A stretch of 8,736 nucleotides of DNA from Thermodesulfobacteriota bacterium (lineage in GTDB: Bacteria; Desulfobacterota; DSM-4660; Desulfatiglandales; HGW-15). The position numbers and the translations under genes were made by a program. Positions 6,772 through 8,736 of the stretch are shown here, piece by piece. The stretch spans positions 1-8,736 of the forward strand of contig JALOPA010000098.1 of the NCBI GenBank assembly GCA_025454125.1, written 5' to 3'. The notes beneath the pieces are model-generated. The model was not told the DNA's origin. It saw nothing but the letters and a program-made list of their open reading frames with translations, and did no database searches. Position 1 is the stretch's first letter, and each line of letters starts with the position of its first letter.

Positions 6772-6796
6772 ACTATAAGATCCTTTTGTCCGTCAA
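6772..6796 (-). promoter_or_regulatory. Weak candidate promoter for the small hypothetical gene
   Basis: On the minus strand TATAGT (6777-6772) is a good -10 box, placed so that a transcript would begin close to the ATG at 6747. TTGACG (6796-6791) lies upstream but only 13 bp away, shorter than the usual 16-18, so the -35 assignment is doubtful. Only the -10 element is convincing. Confidence 0.28.
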
Positions 6797-6842
6797 ATCA
6801 GCGAACTCGATAAGCTGCCCTGTGTCCCGGGACCGTGAACCC

Positions 6843-6882
6843 CCTCCCCCTCCATCCGCCCTCAGGAGAAGAGAGGGGGAGG
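6843..6882. repeat. 10-bp perfect inverted repeat with polypyrimidine/polypurine arms
   Basis: CCTCCCCCTC (6843-6852) and GAGGGGGAGG (6873-6882) are exact reverse complements around a 20-nt loop. The left arm lies in a 14-nt pyrimidine run and the right arm in a 20-nt purine run (6864-6883). There is no T-tract on either side, so it is not a standard terminator. It sits in the 242-nt spacer between the small hypothetical gene and the TPR-mglA genes. Confidence 0.6.
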
Positions 6883-6908
6883 ATAGTGAAGAAAATCCTT
6901 TATAACTT

Positions 6909-6938
6909 AAACAGGATATGGTAAAAAATAGCCTGTTT
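6909..6938 (+). repeat. 7-bp inverted repeat followed by T-rich DNA, upstream of the TPR gene
   Basis: AAACAGG (6909-6915) pairs with CCTGTTT (6932-6938) across an AT-rich 16-nt loop and is followed by TGTTTTC. It could be an operator, a leader hairpin or a weak terminator. A -10-like TATAAC at 6901-6906 precedes it, but I find no -35 at the right distance. Confidence 0.35.
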
Positions 6939-6989
6939 TGTTTTCATTGAACCATTCCTCCATGCCGGGGAATATTCTGAGAGTTCTTG

Positions 6990-7898
6990 ATGACTGAGAA
7001 GGATCTCATACGGCGTCTGCTAAAAGAGGCGGATCTTTACCGAACCCAGGGACTCCTGTCGGATGCGAAATCAAAGTACGCGCAGATTCTTGCCGTTATA
7101 GGGAAAAGCAAAGTCCTTGCGGAGAACACCCAACTCATCGCCGGAGTGAAAAGCAAGATCCGTGCGGTCGACAAATCCTTGAATGAGCTGAGGGACAGCC
7201 CGGAAAAGCCGGAGCTCTCCGGGGACCTGCAAGCCCTCATCAAGAAGCTGTTCTCCTTTTCCCAAACCAAGGAAGCCGCGGCCATTGAAGGAGCCGTGGC
7301 CCTGGCCAAATTCGGCCAGTACGAGCAGGCTTTGAAGGAGTTTCACAAGCTGCTGGAGCAGGGGGTGCTGCCCGTCGTTACGGCCAAGAACATGATCAAG
7401 TGTTTCGTGGCGCTCAAAGCGCCCGAGGCGGCGGTGGCGCAGTTCGGCAAATGGAAGACCCGCGACTTTTTCTCCACGGAAGACCTCAAGTACATTCGGA
7501 CCTTTCTCAAAACGTCCATGGAGAAAGAAGGCTTCAAGACGGAAATCCCGGAGGTGGAAACCAAACCGTCCTTGCCTTCCAAGCCGAAGAAGAAAAAGGA
7601 GGAAGTGTTTCTGGAAATCTCCGCTATCTCCGTTCACCTCCAAGGCGGGCCTCTGGCCGGGCAGACCATGGACTTTGACGTTCACTTCCAGTCGGCCAAT
7701 ACGGTTACGGTCTTGATTCCTGCGGTTCAAAAAAACGTCGCAGATACCCTGGTTCCCGGAACGAGGCTCGAGGATATCCAGTGCTACTCTCCCATTACCG
7801 TGTTCAGGAGCACGGGCACCGTTTCCGGCACGGCAAAGATTAAACAGGGACCGAGGCAGGGGGATTATACCCTGGATATCACCATCGATGCGGATTGA
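6990..7898 (+). CDS. TPR-like scaffold protein with C-terminal beta-rich (possibly PilZ-like) domain
   Basis: A 302-residue cytoplasmic protein with no signal peptide. Residues 5-37 look like one TPR (ADLYRTQGLLSDAKSKYAQIL). Residues about 93-180 hold further TPR-like helices (AVALAKFGQYEQALKEFHKLL, then KNMIKCFVALKAPEAAV). A Pro/Lys linker (about 191-205, with KPKKKKEE) separates these from a 97-residue beta-rich domain (206-302) with VHLQGGPLAGQTMDFDV, GTRLEDIQCYSPI and KQGPRQGDYTLDITID. The beta domain has barrel-like spacing, as in PilZ folds, but lacks the RxxxR and (D/N)xSxxG c-di-GMP motifs. Any PilZ link is therefore an inference, and c-di-GMP binding is unlikely. The gene precedes mglA by 104 nt and the DUF4388 gene follows, which suggests a scaffold or partner for the GTPase. 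The ATG at 6990 is chosen over the TTG at 6987; GAGAG lies a few bases upstream. Confidence 0.85.
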   Translation: MTEKDLIRRLLKEADLYRTQGLLSDAKSKYAQILAVIGKSKVLAENTQLIAGVKSKIRAVDKSLNELRDSPEKPELSGDLQALIKKLFSFSQTKEAAAIEGAVALAKFGQYEQALKEFHKLLEQGVLPVVTAKNMIKCFVALKAPEAAVAQFGKWKTRDFFSTEDLKYIRTFLKTSMEKEGFKTEIPEVETKPSLPSKPKKKKEEVFLEISAISVHLQGGPLAGQTMDFDVHFQSANTVTVLIPAVQKNVADTLVPGTRLEDIQCYSPITVFRSTGTVSGTAKIKQGPRQGDYTLDITIDAD

Positions 7899-7980
7899 CC
7901 TGACCCACGGAGCCGACGAAGAGGTGAGGCCCGGGGAAAGGCGAGCGAGAAACGGCCGGCACGACGCCTAGAGGCCGATC

Positions 7981-8002
7981 AGGAGGAACTCCTCGAATCA
8001 CT
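7981..8002 (+). promoter_or_regulatory. Distant and possibly masked ribosome-binding site of mglA
   Basis: A perfect AGGAGGA (7981-7987) is the only Shine-Dalgarno sequence before the mglA ATG, but it is 15 nt away instead of the usual 5-10. AGGAG can pair with CTCCT (7989-7993) over a 3-nt loop, which would hide it. No alternative in-frame start lies closer. Translation may be weak or controlled. Confidence 0.4.
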
Positions 8003-8617
8003 ATGGCCATTTTTAACGCGAAAGACAGAATCATCGAGTGTAAGCTGGTTTACTACGGCCCTGGGCGTTGCGGGAAAACCACGAATCTGGAGTACATCTT
8101 CAAGGCCTTTCACAAACAGACCAACTCGGAAATGGTCTCCATCAACACCATGGGGGACCGGACCCTGTTCTTCGATTTCCTGCCCATGGGCCTCGGAAAA
8201 ATCAGAGGCTGCGACGTGAAGGTTCAGCTGTACACGGTCCCGGGCCAATCCCGGTACCGATCCACCCGAAAGATGGTGCTTAAGGGAGTGGACGGGGTGG
8301 TCTTCGTGGCCGATTCCCTGGAAGTTCGCAGGAAAGCAAACCTCCTGTCCTTGAAAGACCTGGCCGAGAACCTGAAAGAAGAAGGGAAAAGCATCTTCAA
8401 CATCCCACTCGTCCTTCAATACAACAAACGCGACCTTGAGCAGCAAGGCATCCCGCTTGTGCCCGCGGAGACGCTCGATCAGGACCTGAACAGCAAGCTC
8501 AAGGTGCCCTACCATCTGGCGAGCGCTCTCAAGGGAGAGGGGGTGGGCAGCACGCTTAAAGAAGCGATACTCCTCACTCTGCGCCACCTGCAAAAAGAGC
8601 TGCACTGGACAAAATAG
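8003..8617 (+). CDS. mglA: MglA-like Ras-family small GTPase
   Basis: A 204-residue cytoplasmic GTPase of the MglA family. In Myxococcus xanthus MglA-GTP marks the leading pole and drives type IV pilus and gliding machineries, and MglB is its GAP. The P-loop GPGRCGKTTN is at 19-28. Switch I is DRTLFFDFLP, with Arg53 and Thr54. The G3 motif is TVPGQ (78-82), with Thr78 replacing the usual Asp, an MglA hallmark, and Gln82 retained. KGVDGVVFVADS follows at 94-105, then NKRD at 141-144 and SALKG near 174-178. The length is close to that of M. xanthus MglA (about 195). The sequence aligns through switch regions and core without gaps that I can see; the C-terminal half differs more. No MglB/roadblock gene is in the window. 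The DUF4388 gene begins 13 nt after the stop, so the two are co-transcribed. Function in motility is inferred from family and context. Confidence 0.95.
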   Translation: MAIFNAKDRIIECKLVYYGPGRCGKTTNLEYIFKAFHKQTNSEMVSINTMGDRTLFFDFLPMGLGKIRGCDVKVQLYTVPGQSRYRSTRKMVLKGVDGVVFVADSLEVRRKANLLSLKDLAENLKEEGKSIFNIPLVLQYNKRDLEQQGIPLVPAETLDQDLNSKLKVPYHLASALKGEGVGSTLKEAILLTLRHLQKELHWTK

Positions 8618-8630
8618 AGGATTGAAGCAC

Positions 8631-8736
8631 ATGGGAGGCAAAGCGGTACTCACAGGGAATCTGAAATTCACCAGCCTGGCAGACCTGTTTCAGATCATCG
8701 GCGGGAACAACAGCACCGGGACGCTGCGCATCATGA
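8631..8736 (+). CDS. DUF4388 domain protein (partial, N-terminus only)
   Basis: The first 35 residues of a gene running off the right edge. They begin MGGKAVLTGNLKFTSLADLFQ and continue to GTLRIM. The pattern L-x-G-x-L-x-F-x-S-L-x-D-L-F-Q-I-I, then a Gly/Asn turn and TGTL, is the usual start of DUF4388 (PATAN-like) domains. These occur in deltaproteobacterial signalling proteins, often next to MglA-type GTPases, response regulators or TPR proteins. GAGG overlapping the mglA stop codon (8617-8620), 10 nt before the ATG, is its Shine-Dalgarno sequence. It is probably translated from the mglA message. Other domains lie beyond the window. Confidence 0.75.
   Translation, partial: MGGKAVLTGNLKFTSLADLFQIIGGNNSTGTLRIM

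Noticed and set aside
7071..7730. 219-residue minus-strand open frame opposite the TPR gene.
   Set aside because: It is a shadow of a gene with clear TPR helices and a good position ahead of mglA.
6990..7898. c-di-GMP-binding PilZ domain in the TPR protein.
   Set aside because: The RxxxR and (D/N)xSxxG motifs are absent, so only a vague fold resemblance is left.

Overview
The window looks like chromosome of a Gram-negative, deltaproteobacterial-type organism (Desulfobacterota or Myxococcota relatives). This rests on a yceD-rpmF-fabG-acpP-fabF cluster, an MglA-type GTPase followed by a DUF4388 protein, and a large secreted Calx-beta protein. No gene fixes the species. I see no transposase, phage gene, CRISPR array, tRNA or rRNA.

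Layout: (1) 1-1882, minus strand: N-terminal 627 residues of an exported, modular beta-sandwich protein that runs off the left edge. (2) 1921-2005: two stacked candidate intrinsic terminators closing the operon to their right. (3) 2000-5041, minus strand: yceD, rpmF, fabG, acpP, fabF, read from a near-consensus sigma70 promoter at 5103-5130. The cluster has two oddities. The plsX-fabH-fabD block often found between rpmF and fabG is absent, and FabF stops about 45 residues early, losing the GFGGTN-containing tail. (4) 5324-6382, plus strand: a 352-residue protein I do not recognise, divergent from the fab operon. (5) 6379-6747, minus strand: a small unrecognised protein whose stop overlaps the preceding stop by 4 bp. 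(6) 6748-6989: an intergenic stretch with two inverted repeats. (7) 6990 to the right edge, plus strand: a TPR protein with a C-terminal beta-rich domain, an MglA-like small GTPase, and the start of a DUF4388 protein.

Functionally there are two themes. The minus-strand operon couples ribosome-related genes (YceD, L32) to the elongation part of type II fatty acid synthesis: carrier protein, condensing enzyme and first reductase. The plus-strand genes at the right look like a polarity or motility regulatory module, in which a Ras-like MglA switch would act with a TPR scaffold and a DUF4388 protein. The part most likely to hold something undescribed is the TPR/beta-domain protein with MglA and DUF4388. 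The clearest anomaly is the shortened FabF. No stretch over 300 bases lacks a gene; the two longest gaps (5042-5323 and 6748-6989) are described through their promoter and repeat features.
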